From contig NC_063448.1 in the NCBI RefSeq assembly GCF_020379485.1, positions 8,517,726 to 8,581,725 on the forward strand: DNA of 64,000 nucleotides. The letters run 5' to 3'. This DNA comes from Brassica napus (Eukaryota; Streptophyta; Magnoliopsida; Brassicales; Brassicaceae). Under the pieces are notes generated by a model, which worked only from the letters and a program-made list of their open reading frames with translations, was not told the DNA's origin and did not search any database. The translations under genes and the position numbers were made by a program. Below, piece by piece: positions 35,296-47,578 of the stretch; the stretch's first letter is position 1, and every line of letters starts with the position of its first letter.

Positions 35296-36480
35296 GCGTT
35301 TTGACGGGAAGAAGTTTTTCCCTTATCTAGTATTTTGCGGCCGAGTGGGGCCTTTGTTCATATATGTCCGGCCGAGTGTGGCCTTCGAACTTTGTATGGG
35401 CCTGTTTTGGCCGTTTTTATCGGGACTGGCCGTTGGTGGCTTTGAACCCCTACCGCTATGCAGTTTATATAACGGATGTTTGTTTGAGTTACTTTGTTTC
35501 GAGTGAGTTTGAAGTAAACATGAATTGTCGTCTCATATTTAACTTCGTTGAAGCGTTGAATCTGTTGGTTTGTTCGAGACGTGAGTTTTCGTAAAAATTA
35601 TTTATTCTTACGATCTTTTAGGAACGTTGAGATATGAACGGAGAGACATGTTTTAGGATCTCGTATCGTTTAGATATCATGTCTTTGAGATGTCTGAGAC
35701 CAATGCGATGGGTTTAGGGCAAGACCTAGGTTTACTCTCGGTTTTAAGGTTTGTGCGGTCACTAGCCGGCTATCGGTTTTCCTATTGCGATTTCTACCTG
35801 ATTCGTACCAATTTAAAGTCCGCGATAGGTTCTCGGCTTATACGACTTGTGTGGTACGAATCCAGCATCTTTCCAGAGACAATTTTTAACCCAACTGGAA
35901 GTGCTAGACCAAAATTTCGGATTTTTTTTGTAGCGCGCTTTCGTCCTTGTGTTGTACGTTCGAAGATCAAAAGAGTGATCAAGTTGCGTTTGTTTAAGAT
36001 GGCTGATGTGTTCGTCGGGACCAATCGACGAACGGAGTGTAAGATTTTTTGTGGTCGCGTTCGGATAATTTGTTCGTATCGTCTCGATTTTTAACTTCGC
36101 GACGTCTCGCAATTATTTCGAAGACTATACGTATATTTTCGGTGCTGAAGCGAGATTGTTTTGCAATTTTGGGCCGTACAAGGCTGCTGACAAGAGTATT
36201 AACGTTTATAGATTTTCTAAGCGTGTTCTGAGACTTTTACGTTAATTGAAGTGCAAGTGTCTTAAAAAGGAGCGACGCATATTGTAGTAAAAAATTTCGA
36301 AATCTCTAAAAAATTCGATTACAATAACGCATATTTTCCTATGTGGGAGTATACGAGTATACGCACCCACTCCCCCCCCTTTTTAGATAGGGGGATAGCT
36401 GAACTCGTCTTTGGACGAGCTGCCTACGTACCTCTTTCGAGGATCAAGCCATCTCGTAGTTCTGTTTAACGCCGCGAGCG
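35296..36480. other. Non-coding interior of the nested element
   Basis: This is where RT, RNase H and integrase would be expected for an intact element, but neither strand shows those motifs. Open frames here are short and unremarkable. A C-run (CACTCCCCCCCC, about 36368) marks a possible internal purine tract on the minus strand. Confidence 0.5.
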
Positions 36481-36488
36481 TTTTTACT

Positions 36489-39117
36489 CGGCCGTTGTCG
36501 CCGTGCTGACCGCCTTGATCGTGATGACCGTGGCCGGGTCAGCGTTCTCTTCCGGATGTTCCGGTTGAGTTGCAGTGTCGGCTTCAGACTCATGTTGAGT
36601 TTCGACACCCAAAGCGTTTGCATCAGCAGACGATGTTAAATCGTCTTTTCTTGAAACGTTTTTGGTCGAAGATTTATCAATCTTCGTGCGTTTGTGATTT
36701 GCGGGTGCAGAGGTCGTTATCTGCCTTAACTTGTGCTCTGTGAGGAAGCACAGTCACGACTGTTTCTGACATCCCCAGATAGCTGCGACTCCGTTTGGGG
36801 TCGGGAATTTGACACCCAGGTGGTACGTTGATGGAACGGCTTGCATGGCGTTGAGCCATGGGGTTCCCATGATCACGTTGTAGATGGCAGGATGATCGAC
36901 TACCATGAATTCGGCGATTTTTGTGATCTCCTTGGCCATGACTGGTAGCTGAATCGACCCGAGGGTCATCGATACTTCGCCTGAAAAGCCTGTGAGCGGT
37001 TTCGGTGCGGAAGATTACATTGACCGTGCTTCCCGTGTCAATCAGTATTCTTCCAACTTCCAGATCTCGTATGACGAGGTCTATGACGTGCGGATCGCAG
37101 TGAGGTTGATCGATCCCGTCGGCTTCCTTCTTCGTGAAGGTGATTGGCAATTCTGATCATCTCGGGTAGGAGACCATGTAGGCCAGTTTGCGCTCGACTC
37201 TGCCTTCCGCTGGTAAGCCTTGATGGCCGAAACCGTATCGCTGCAGAATTACGATCCTCCAATGATTATGTTGACTCTGCGACGATTGTTATCGTTCCTC
37301 TTGTCGTCTGGCCTTCTGCCGTGTTTATCCCCAGATTGGTATCTTTGAGGAGATCTCTCCGCGGGAGGATTTCTGTCCGGCTTTGGGAGGCGATCGGTCT
37401 CGAGGATGAGATCTTTCACGCTGGTCACTTCCGAGAGCTCTCCGGCTAGTAGCTTCGCGGCCAGCCTTGCTCTCAAGACTTTGCAGTTAGTCGTGGAGTG
37501 TCCTCAGGACTGGTGGAACTCACAGAAGGTGTTTTCATCATATCCTTGATTGCGAGTCCAAATATTACCTGTGGTTCGGCCCTGGTCCGAGCCGATCGCG
37601 TAATTGTGCGCTCCTTGGAGATCTTCCCCCTCGTGAGGGACATACTTGGCGTTACGAGGGTTCTTCTTCTTCGTTTTTGGATCTACATCTTTCGAGGATG
37701 GTCTCGCCGACTTATGTTTTTGCGATAAGACTTTCTTTTCTTCCTCGATCATGATGTAGTCCGTCGCCTTGTGGAGGGCGTCCTGGATTGTCCGCGGTTT
37801 GTCGAGGGATATCCATTTTCTGAATTTCGACTTGTACCAAAGCGCCTTTCTGAGCGCATCGATGGCCACCTTGTCGCTTATCCCGCTGACCCTGGACATT
37901 ACCAACTTGAATCGGATGATGAACTCGCGGAGGGGTTCGTCTTCCCTCTGGGACAGACTCCAGAGATCGACATCGGAAGTGTCTCTATCTATGAACATAG
38001 AGTATTGCTTGAGAAATTCCGATGCGAGCTGTCGGAAACTTCCGATAGAGTTTCGCTTAAGGCTTGCGAACCATTCGAGGGCTGCTCCTTCTAGATTCTC
38101 GACGAACAGGCGGCAGTAGCCGGCGTCTCTTTCGCCGTCCTTCAGCCTCGCTCTTCCCATCGTGATGTGGAAAGCCTGAAGGTGTGCTCTCGGATCGATC
38201 GTACCATCATACTTCGGTACTTTGATTTTTCCTGGATCGGATACCCTCATATCTGAGATGCGAGTGGTGAAAGGGGTCTTCCGAGCCCATTCCAGCAGCC
38301 TGTCGATCTCGGGGGCCGCGCTGGTAGCGTGATGGATTTGGGATTTTACGGCTCTTACTTCTGCCGCAGTCTTGGTGATATAGTCGCGAAGATCGCGGAT
38401 ATCCGACGTCTCGCCAGCAGATTTCCGTGCTTGTCGGCGTTTACTGCGAGTGAGCTCGGTTTGCTTTTCAGCCAGCTCTTCTTATCCGTTCCAATAGAGG
38501 ATTTCCTCCTCTTCTGTCATTGGTCTGTCGAACGGTGAGCTTTCCCGAGCGAATCGGCTTCTGGTCCTCCTTGGATGTCTGTCGACGTCCTCATCAGTAT
38601 CGTTGGAGACATCGCTAGGATCCAGGTTGACTTGCTCGACTCCGCTGTCCTCTGAAGCCTTCGCGGGAGGCAGAGGGCTTTCGGGGTTTCCTTTTTCGAT
38701 GGGAGATTTCTCGCTAGGGTTTTGGCCCGAAGGTCGTTCCTGCGCGGCTCCAGGTCTGTCGAGTAGGGTTGCGAAGTCGAGTCTTTTCCCGCAGACTTTG
38801 GTGGTTCCGCGGGGGCGGATTTCTCGAGTCCTTGCCGTTAAAGTTTCAACTTGTTTGGTCAAGGTGCTCACGAGCTTATCCTGTTCTTCCGACCTTTTTT
38901 CGTAGGTGGCGAACATCTTTTTAAACTCCTCGAGCGCCGCGGCGTTGGCTGGTGCGTTGGCCGCAGATACGTCCGCTGCGGGAGTGTGGAGATCAGTGCC
39001 ACTACTTCCGTTAAGAGGAGTCTGCACGTTATTCGCGTCGTCAGTTGAGATGTCTGGTTGAGCGTGATGTGGTTGAGAGTTAGATTGATCCGTACCCACC
39101 CCTCCTTCTAGCGCCAA
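36489..39117 (-). pseudogene. gag-protease of the nested gypsy element, with stops
   Basis: One reading frame carries gag from about 39117 to 37249, interrupted by TAA at 38482-38484 and TGA at 37504-37506. The capsid region is clear ([19 protein letters not shown] and [20 protein letters not shown]), and a Cys/His segment (FCEFHQ, then GHSTTNC after the TGA) follows. The retroviral-type aspartic protease lies at about 37150-36750 with the active site [13 protein letters not shown] and flap-region IMGTPWLN, again with a frameshift after DTGS. The frame ends at about 36489 without entering reverse transcriptase. No ATG opens the gag frame: it is open from a TTG inside the primer-binding site. 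Structural proteins of this kind package the element RNA. Confidence 0.8.
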
Positions 39118-39119
39118 AC
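39102..39119 (-). other. Primer-binding site of the nested element
   Basis: Next to the 5' LTR the minus strand reads TTTGGCGCTAGAAGGAGG. TGGCGC-type sites are usual in non-Met-primed plant gypsy elements. It overlaps the open gag frame. Confidence 0.65.
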
Positions 39120-40143
39120 TGTGGAAACCGAAATTCGCACTGTCGATTTACGTTTAAATAAGGAAACTAGGAAAACCCTAATTTCCCAGAGGTCTCGGAT
39201 ATCTGCTAATACCACACGCCAAGCAATCAGAACACAATAATGACAACGATAAAGTATAAGAAATCGAAAAGAGAGCAAAGTAGATCTTATTCCGAATTCG
39301 CGTTTGAGCGTTACAACAAGGTAAGAGCCTGGGCTACGAGAGCTGTCGGCGAGATTCCTAGTTCTAAACCCTAAGACGGCAATAACCTAGTTGAGTCGCA
39401 GCTCGAATAACAAAAACGGAAATATGCCTAAATCGCTCTAACTGCTAAGTTTTCTCTGAAAAAGTCCTCGTCATGCCTCTCGCCTAGGACTCCTTATATA
39501 CTGGCTCGTAGGTCAGTTTACGCTTTTCCACATCTGCCCTTAAGCCACCATAGCATAAAAATGGAGATATTTCATTTTTTCCGATCTTCGTAATTATCTT
39601 CAAAATTTCGTCTTTATCCGCGGAAACTTGAATTTTATTTTTCCTTGTGAACCAAGCGTAAACCGTCATGCGGCTTACGGGCTGTTCGTTAAGAAATCGT
39701 AAGTTGGGCCTCGAGTCATGTCTTAGGTCCCTTTGGGCCGTCTTCTGACTCGAAGCGTTTATTACGGCTTCTTTCGATAAAGAACGAATTTTCTGCGGTT
39801 TTTACGGTAAATTTTGATCGATAACTTAGAATGGCGGGGAACGTGAAATGGGTTCGCTACGGTCTTCGGTAGATAGCATCGAAGGGTAGACGAGAATGCA
39901 TGGACTAATGTCATATCAACGTTTCGGAAGAGCTCGGTCGCTACGTAGCGACCAAGCGGAACACGCATTCGGTCGCTGCGTAGCGACCCTTTTCAAGCTC
40001 TTGTCCGATGACTCGCGTTTTCTCCGCTAAGCTTTTCGTAAGGAAGAATCTATTTCGAAAAAGTATTTGTCGAAGAAGGTTTTTCGTTTTCTTCTTCAGG
40101 GATTTGGACGTTAACTTCGTCGCAACCGTTTTCGACCCCAACA
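39120..40143 (-). repeat. 5' LTR of the nested element (right copy)
   Basis: Partner of 32048-33227 with scattered substitutions. It retains only two of the palindromic units (39932-39988). Confidence 0.9.
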
Positions 40144-40296
40144 GATCAGTTGGGGGAATCAAGGAATCGACCATGTGTTGTTTTGATATGGGCAAATGAA
40201 GATAAGTTCAGAGCTAATATCCAGAACTCCTTTCAGAGACAGTGTTTAATAAAGTGTGTACAGCTATGTTTTCAGAATTCGGGGACGGATTCTTTT

Positions 40297-40309
40297 GAGG
40301 GGGGAAGAA
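40297..40309 (+). other. Polypurine tract of the outer element
   Basis: GAGGGGGGAAGAA lies immediately before the right LTR. With the Met-type primer site it confirms the plus orientation of the outer element. Confidence 0.8.
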
Positions 40310-42865
40310 TGTAATAACCCTCACGAGCAGATAGAATTTTGGTCGAGAAAAATTCCACTCGACCAATTTGGAGTTGGTTCGACCAGAATTAAAAATAAAA
40401 ATTGACCCGGTGAATTATTCTCGACAGGACTGTCTCGTGGCCAAAATACCTACTCTTGATAGTTCTGGCCGAGTTTTAATTATTATGGTCAAGTTTTATT
40501 CAAACTGGAAGATTTTATATAAAAGCAAGACAAGATTCGATGGACGAGAAAATGTTTGGTCGAGAACTGGCTAGGAATAGTGTGAGCTGCTTGTTAATTT
40601 AAATCAGTCATGTGAGTTGCACCCGCTTGTGTGCTTGCTTGCTGGCTGGACCAGTCATGTGCAATGCACCTTATTGCCTGCCTTCTTATTGAATGATCAG
40701 TCATGTGCAAGACACACCTGCTTGAAGTTTCTTCATGGGAGGGAAAGGTCAGCTGCTTGCTGCTGGAAGTAATGAAGATGCTCTCCACATGTCCTTTCTC
40801 AGCCTTGCTTTGTGCTGAGTGAAACCCACCTCTGAAGCAACATCTCAGTTATTTAAATCTCTTCTTCAGTAGCTTGGACGTCCATAACCACAAGAAAATC
40901 AGAGAGAAACTTTCAGAAAATCAGAGAGAGAAGAGAGAAAATCTGACATAAAACTATAAGAAAAATTCAGAGAAAATTCTGAAGAGAGATTTGAGAATGG
41001 ACGACCCTTCCTAACCCTCTTGTACCTTGAATCAGTGACTGGGGTGTGTGGAAAAATTAATAGATTGTCCAGAAGATTTATGAGATCACTTCACAGCTTA
41101 GTAATCAAGTATTAAACCGGTAAGATTATAAGTCAGTTTGATCAGATCAGTTTTAAGGAAGCTTCATGTCTGATTAAAACCTAAGCCCTGCTCTGTTTCT
41201 TATCTTAAACCTACCATGGAACCTTTATCCTGCTAAGGTCAGCGTGAGTAGAGATTGAAGGAGAGGATCAGCTGTGTTCACCAATTAGTTTAGTATAGCC
41301 GGTAAGCCTTAGCTTCTTGCTCTTAGATAAGTTCTGAAAAGAGCCGGTTATTGGTTGATGAATAACCTATCTGGATCAGTTTGATTAAGGCCTGTGTGGA
41401 TTGATATTAGTCCAGTTCGTGGTCGGCTAGCACCTAAATCATTTAGCTGAAACGATTTGTCTCTGAACCAGACTGAACTGATAGATGGATCAGATTATTG
41501 TTCTGAAACTTCTTAGCTAATGTTATAGCTTGAACCAAACTTACTCTGAACTGAACCTGTTCTGAACTTCCCTTAGTAGCTGTCCTGAATCATGAACTGC
41601 ATGGTTGAATCAGTTTTATACAACCGGTCGATTGGAGTGTTTTGTCTTGCCCGGATCAGATGGTTAAGGAGAGTGGTTGGATCAGCTAGACCTGTCCTGT
41701 TGATCCTTCCGAATCTGAAGTGTACCAGTAGTGGAATGTGATTAGCTTGAGCTCGTGTCTAGTCTACCTTAGCCAATCTCAAGGACTAAAAGGTGAGTCT
41801 AGATAGATGATTAAAGAGTTATAAATTAGTGTTGCATGATTGAAAATGTAGATGATTGATAGGCTTTATCTCTTGATCAATATTGAGTTAGTGAGGTGTT
41901 TACTTAGTGTAAACACTTAATAAATATTTATGAATGATCGTAGTACTTGTTCTAAAGTACTAATATATATGTATATTATTAAATATATGAGTATAAATCA
42001 TGTGAAGCCTTATTGTATACTCACTCTCCCGAAAGTTCTCGTATTACCGGGAATTGTTCCTGCGATACGGAACAAGGTCACGAAGACACGATGATGGGGT
42101 CGCACCCTGGAGGCCGTGTAACTGCATGCAGCATTAGATGTTCGATCTTGGAATATCTAATGGAGATGATGGTTATATTTATTTTCCCGCTAGGCTCGGT
42201 TAACCTTGGTGGTTTTCCGGGTTTAGTCTATATATATATATTTAAGTATGAGTGAAGGGCGGGTGTCGTGGAGATGATGTTTAAGATAAGATTCACATCG
42301 ATGAAATGATAGGTCTTATATATGTATTTTTATTAGTTATGGAATATATTTCCACTGCATACAAATGGAGTTGATTGCTCGAGATATTACTAATATACAT
42401 TGGGGTGCGGGACTAGGCTCACTGAGTAAACTAGTTACTCATGACTCATTTGTGATGCAGGTAACCAGTAGATGAGAGACCTTACTCTAGGACGGGAAGG
42501 AACAACATTAGCCAGCGGTAGTTTTATTATCCTTGCAAAGGCGTTTTGATATTTCTTATGTATAAAGTTTGTTAACCAAAAACCTCAAAGTTAATTTATA
42601 ACAAATTTTGTATGATGCTTTTAAATGATATATATAAAGAATGTTTTTAAAGTATGGGTTGCATATGATATTAGTCCTTGTCCGGACGAACTAACTATCG
42701 GATATTTTTTTTTGGGTTGAAAACCCTAGAGTGATATTTGATAGGAGCGTTGGTGTTCTTTGGTTGTTGGTCTAAGGTGATCGGAAGTATTCTGAGAACA
42801 TCGGATCGACCATCGAGGAATATCGACCGTGTCATTTCCGGTCATCTATGATCGGGGGTGTCACA
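40310..42865 (+). repeat. 3' LTR of the outer retrotransposon
   Basis: Second copy of the 2.56-kb LTR. It differs from 25640-28195 by scattered single-base changes and short indels, for example a longer T-run near 42706. The overall similarity is high by eye. Confidence 0.92.
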
Positions 42866-43019
42866 ATGTGTGTGTTTTCTGTCGATGTAAAGTGATACAA
42901 GTGGTGGTGATACAACTTTGCTTACGATGATATACTTTGCGCGGGATGAACGTTACATATAAAAATAATTTAATATATTATTATATATTTGTGTTCATTT
43001 ACGAATTATGAATATAATT

Positions 43020-43873
43020 AAGTTAGAGTAAGCACATAAATCAAAACAATATCTCTTGTTTATTTCTGATATTTGTTTCTGTAAATAAATCAAACAATCA
43101 TTTTATTTATATTATATGGTATATAACTAAATTTTAATGACATGACATAGATATATAGTATATTTTAATATAATTATTTATTATTGAGAATTCATACTCA
43201 TATGATAAACACAAAATTTCTAATGTGCGAATTTTTCAATGCAAATTTCAAAATTAAAATATTAAGGTTTCAATATTTTTTCAATACAAATTTAGAAATT
43301 AACATATTTATGTATTTTTATATGTTATATATTTTAATTTTAAAGTATATTAATATATAATTTGAATGTATATTAAATGAAACTCATATTCATACGATTT
43401 ATGATCATCTGTATCTTGTTATTACAAAAAAAATAACTATTGACCACAAAATTTTAGTATGAGATATTTAACCTTTTTGGTAATTTATAGTCGTCTTAAA
43501 ATTCAAAATGTAACATATAAGAAAAAAAAAAATTATTATATGGTTAATGTGATTGTTTAATATCTTTTAATAATATAAGATTAAAAAAAAGAGCTAAGAT
43601 ACAAAAATTATTATCAAATATTTATTATTCATAATCATTAATTGTCATATATACGTTAATCATATTAGATAATTCCGTAGATTTTATTTAAGGAAAGTAA
43701 AGGAATATTGTTTTGTACATTATTTATCAGTTTGATAGTTAGTTTAAAAAAAAGTATAATATAAGTTAAGATAGACCAACCTATTTTTCTAAGAATTATG
43801 AATTTCATTCTCATGGTGACACGAGTGGCTACAAAACAATGTTGTAATGTTTCTCGATTAAGATATAAGGGAT
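43020..43873 (+). repeat. Dispersed AT-rich repeat, copy B (copy A at 21545-22280)
   Basis: Diverged same-orientation copy of the segment upstream of the MYB63-like gene. It ends 28 bases before the CACTA element. The remaining DNA between the LTR and this repeat (42866-43019) shows nothing recognisable. Confidence 0.65.
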
Positions 43874-44335
43874 TATTCCAATATTGTTTTGCCAAAAGTC
43901 GCACTACAAGAAAACGTTTCTATAAGAACGAAGATTTACGAGGAAAATATTTCCTCGTAAATTTACATGGCGTTTACAAAAAAAATTACGACGAGTCCAA
44001 AATTCGTCGTAAACTCCATGTAACTTTACGAGGAAACAGTTTCGTCGTAAAGTCAATGTAAGTTTACGACGAAAGTACGTGGAAAGAGAAATTCGTCGTA
44101 ACCGTTACATCGACATTACAATGAAACATGTTACCGTTATATTTAGGTGAAAACGTGTATTCAATGTGCTTTAACTTACCTAAATTCGTTGTAAATTCGT
44201 TGTTATATTTCACCTACCAAACTCGAAAATTTATATATATATATGTCATTTCCCACAACTCTCTTCCTCACAACACACAAAAAAATAAGAAAAAAATAAG
44301 AAAAAAAAATTTTCAAAACAAAATCTAAGAAAAAA

Positions 44336-46875
44336 ATGGCCGGTGGCGGTAGTATTTACGAGTTACGGAGTTGGATGTATTTTCACAAAGATTCCGACGG
44401 GAGGGTGACGAACGCATTTCTGAGCGGGCTAGAGACATTCATGCACCAGGCAGGCTTTACACCGATCACGCAGGAAAGCGATAAGATGTTTTGCCCCTGT
44501 CGGAAATGCAAGAATTCAAAATTTGCAAGTAGTGAAACTGTATGGAAGCATTTAGTAAACAGAGGATTTACACCACAGTACTACATTTGGTATCAACACG
44601 GAGAGGGTTATGGGGGAAATAAAACTAGTAGTAGTAATAATAATTTTGAGGATGCTCATCATAATGAAGAACCGAATCATTTGCATAATGAATATAATTA
44701 TCATCAGGAGGAGCATATGGTAGATCATGATAGGGTTCAAGATATGATTAGTGATGCATTTTTAGAAACAACTACAACAATAGCTGATGGAACTGGAAAT
44801 GTAGAAGAACCTAATTTGGATGCAAAAAGGTTTTATGAAATGATAGATGCTGCAAATCAACCAATCTACACTGGTTGTAGAGAAGGTCTCTCTAAATTAT
44901 CTCTAGCGGGTAGGATGATGAATATTAAAATGGATCATAATTTACCTGAGAATTGCATGGATGCATGGGCGGAGTTGTTTAAAGAGTATTTGCCAGAAGA
45001 CAACGTGTCTGCTGAATCTTATTATGAGATTCAGAAATTGGTTTATAGTCTTGGGTTACCTTCGGAGATGATTGATGTTTGCATCGACAACTGCATGATC
45101 TACTGGAAGGAAGATGACAAGTTAGAAAAATGTCGATTCTGTAAAAAACCACGATTCAAACCGCAAGACCGTGGGAGGAATAGGGTACCGTACCAAAGGA
45201 TGTGGTACCTACCAATTACAGACAGATTGAAAAGATTGTCAATCTGAGAGGACTGCTGAGTCGATGAAGTGGCATGTTGAACATGTCCAGAGAGATGGCG
45301 AGGTTGCACATCCTTCAGACGCAAGAGCGTGGAAACATTTCAACAAGGTACACCTAGATTTTGCTACAAATATTCGGAATGTCTATCTTGGGTTATGCAC
45401 TGATGGATTTAGTTCATTTGGAATGTCTGGGAGACAATATTCTTTGTGGCCAGTCATTCTTACGCCATACAATTTACCGCCGGATATGTGCATGGAACAA
45501 GAATTTCTATTTTTGACCATATTAATCCCTGGGCCGAAGCATCCAAAACGGTCTCTTGATGTTTTTCTTCAACCGTTGATAGAAGAGCTAGAGCAATTGT
45601 GGTCGGAAGGGGTGAGGACGTACGATTGTTCCTTGAAAAATAATTTTACGATACGAGCAGTTCTGCTATGGACGATAAGTGATTTCCCTGCTTATGGGAT
45701 GTTGTCTGGATGGTCATGTGAAGAGGATAAACATAGTGCCCACACTTATATTCTGCTCAACTGCGAGGATGCAGTGATCCGTTACTTTAAAAGGTAAATA
45801 TTTTTGTGAATGTTAACTACGTGAATGTTAATTATATGATTTGAAGTTAATTATATATGACTTGATCATTTGTTTAATTTGCCCACACTTATATTCTGCT
45901 CAACTGCGAGGATGCAGTGACTCGTTACTTTGAAAGGTAAATATTTTTGTGAATGTTAATTATATGAATTGAAGTTAATTATATATGACTTGATCATTTG
46001 TTTAATTTGCAGCATGTTTGTATCTCAAGTTGAAGAAGCAATACCATGAATATCTGCAACTGATGTGGACACACGGAAAGATAAGCACTTTGTCAAGTGG
46101 TTAAAATCACAGGTATCTAATATATCTCATTCATATATTAATTACGCAAGTTTTTTGATACTTCAATATTAATTAAGAATATATGTTTTTTGCAGGTTGA
46201 TTATGACGATCCGTATTATCCCGTATGGTTTCACGATTTGGTTCAAGATCCAGTAGCAAAGGTCACCACATCACCTATGTATTTCACACGAGGATTTACC
46301 TTTCACACATACGAGTATGAGAGACATCGGGCAAAGAGTAACTACGGAATATGTGTGAAAGGTGAAACAGACTTTTACGGGATCTTGCAGAAAATTATTG
46401 AAGTGGAATTTTCGGGGTTATTGAAGCTAAAATGCGTCCTCTTCAAATGTGAATGGTTCGATCATGTTGTGAACCGAGGGATTCAGTATAACAAATTTGG
46501 TGTTGTGGATGTCAATTTTGGGAGAAGATACAACAAATTTGAGCCTTTCATTTTAGCTTCACAAGCCGACCAAGTTAGCTTCCTTCCTTATCGTCGCCTT
46601 TGAACTTTCGGGATAAACTGGTTAGCTGCTATCAAAATACACCTCGTGGACGCATTGTCGCTGGAGAAGAACCATCTTTGCAAGAAGAAGACGTTATCAC
46701 TGAAGTTGAGGTACCTAAACAACAAACTGATGAAATCCTTTTGATCAACACGGAAAACTTTCAATATGAAGATCTTCCCGAAGATGCAACAGATGAAGCA
46801 CGTGAAGACGAGTTCGAGGGAAGCGACGATGATGATTGTACTGATATTGATGAGAACGAAAACGATTTTGAGTGA
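44336..46875 (+). pseudogene. CACTA TNP2-like transposase, catalytic core deleted
   Basis: The N-terminus is a transposase-associated domain (SWMYFHKDSDGRVT-type start, Cys/His residues in FCPCRKCKNSKFAS). The TNP2 part follows to LEKCRFCKKPRF and TDRLKRL. A frameshift near 45235-45245 is followed by the conserved SERTAESMKWH-like stretch and DGFSSFGMSGRQYSLWPVIL. At about 45715 (GMLSGW) the sequence jumps straight to the C-terminal segment AHTYILLNCED, so the middle of the catalytic domain is missing. A later exon (from 46196) encodes the DUF4216-like part (PVWFHDLVQDPVAKVTTSPM). Further lesions are a TGA at about 46048, a TGA at 46601-46603 and a frameshift just after. The protein would be inactive. 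Confidence 0.85.
45739..46010 (+). repeat. Tandem duplication of an exon-intron junction in the TNP2 gene
   Basis: Two copies of about 140 bp (45739-45880 and 45881-46010), each beginning CCCACACTTATATTCTGCTC and including the donor AAAG|GTAAAT. Only the second is followed by an acceptor (TTTGCAG, 46012). The duplication adds a second donor site. Confidence 0.85.
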
Positions 46876-47578
46876 TGTAATATTGATGAGAACGAAAACG
46901 ATTTAGAGTGATGTAATATACGTAACAAATGTTGTATTTCTCTATTGTAATGTTTGTTTAAGGAAATATTGTTTTTATATCATCTTAATGTAAGTGTAAC
47001 AAATGTTGTTTTATATAATATGTATTTCTTTAGATTTTAAAAAAATTATTTGGAGTTTTAGGGTTTAAGTTGGAGAAAGAGTAAGAAGAAGTAAAGAACA
47101 AGATGATGATGTTAGATGATATGTGACTTTGGGGTTTAGGGATTTCATTTTCGGGGTTTAGGGTTAAGCGTAGTAAAGTCCTTATAAAAATAACATGGGG
47201 CTGGTAACTTCTTCGTAAATGAAAAAAGATGGGTCTGGTAACTTCGTCGTAAATGGTTAAATCGATTCCTCGTAATTTCCTCGTATATGAAAAAAGACGG
47301 GCTTGGTAACTTTGTCGTAACATTACGTGGAGTTTACGACGAATGCCTTTCTCTATATATTGAGATGCCGCAGAACGAGGTTCCTCCCAAACTCCTTTGC
47401 TCTCTCCTTCTAAGGTACCCCTCTCTCTCTTCTTCTTTTTTTTTTTTAGTTAGTTAGTTTAGGTGGTTAGTTAGGTAATTAGTTAGGTGACGGAATAATA
47501 GTTTAGGTGACTAGTTAGGTGACAGAATAATATTTTAATTATGTCGTAATTGATTAAATTTATTTTAATTTCTTTTAT

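Larger units (their letters stand above)
32048..40143 (-). mobile_element. Nested LTR retrotransposon (gypsy, Tat-like), minus orientation, TSD GATCA
   Basis: Direct LTRs lie at 32048-33227 and 39120-40143, both starting TGTGG-AACCGAAATTCGC and ending CCCCAACA. GATCA flanks the element on both sides (32043-32047 and 40144-40148), so it inserted into the outer element. A primer-binding site and gag-protease frame lie on the minus strand next to the right LTR. A polypurine tract on the minus strand precedes the left LTR. An antisense gene occupies the 3' part. Reverse transcriptase and integrase are not seen, so the copy is non-autonomous. Confidence 0.92.
25640..42865 (+). mobile_element. Ty3/gypsy-type LTR retrotransposon, interrupted by a nested element
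   Basis: Two direct LTRs of about 2556 bp start TGTAATAACCCTC and end GGGGGTGTCACA. A primer-binding site follows the left LTR and a purine tract precedes the right one, so the element reads on the plus strand. Without the nested 8.1-kb insertion (32048-40143 plus duplicated GATCA) the internal part is about 4 kb. The interior retains only decayed gypsy reverse transcriptase and RNase H sequence. The bases flanking the two ends (CTATG on the left, ATGTG on the right) do not form a clean 5-bp duplication. Confidence 0.88.

Noticed and set aside
35690..36231. Open frames on both strands around 35.7-36.2 kb
   Set aside because: Neither shows RT, RNase H or integrase motifs, and no splice or start context supports them. 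Treated as non-coding interior of the nested element.
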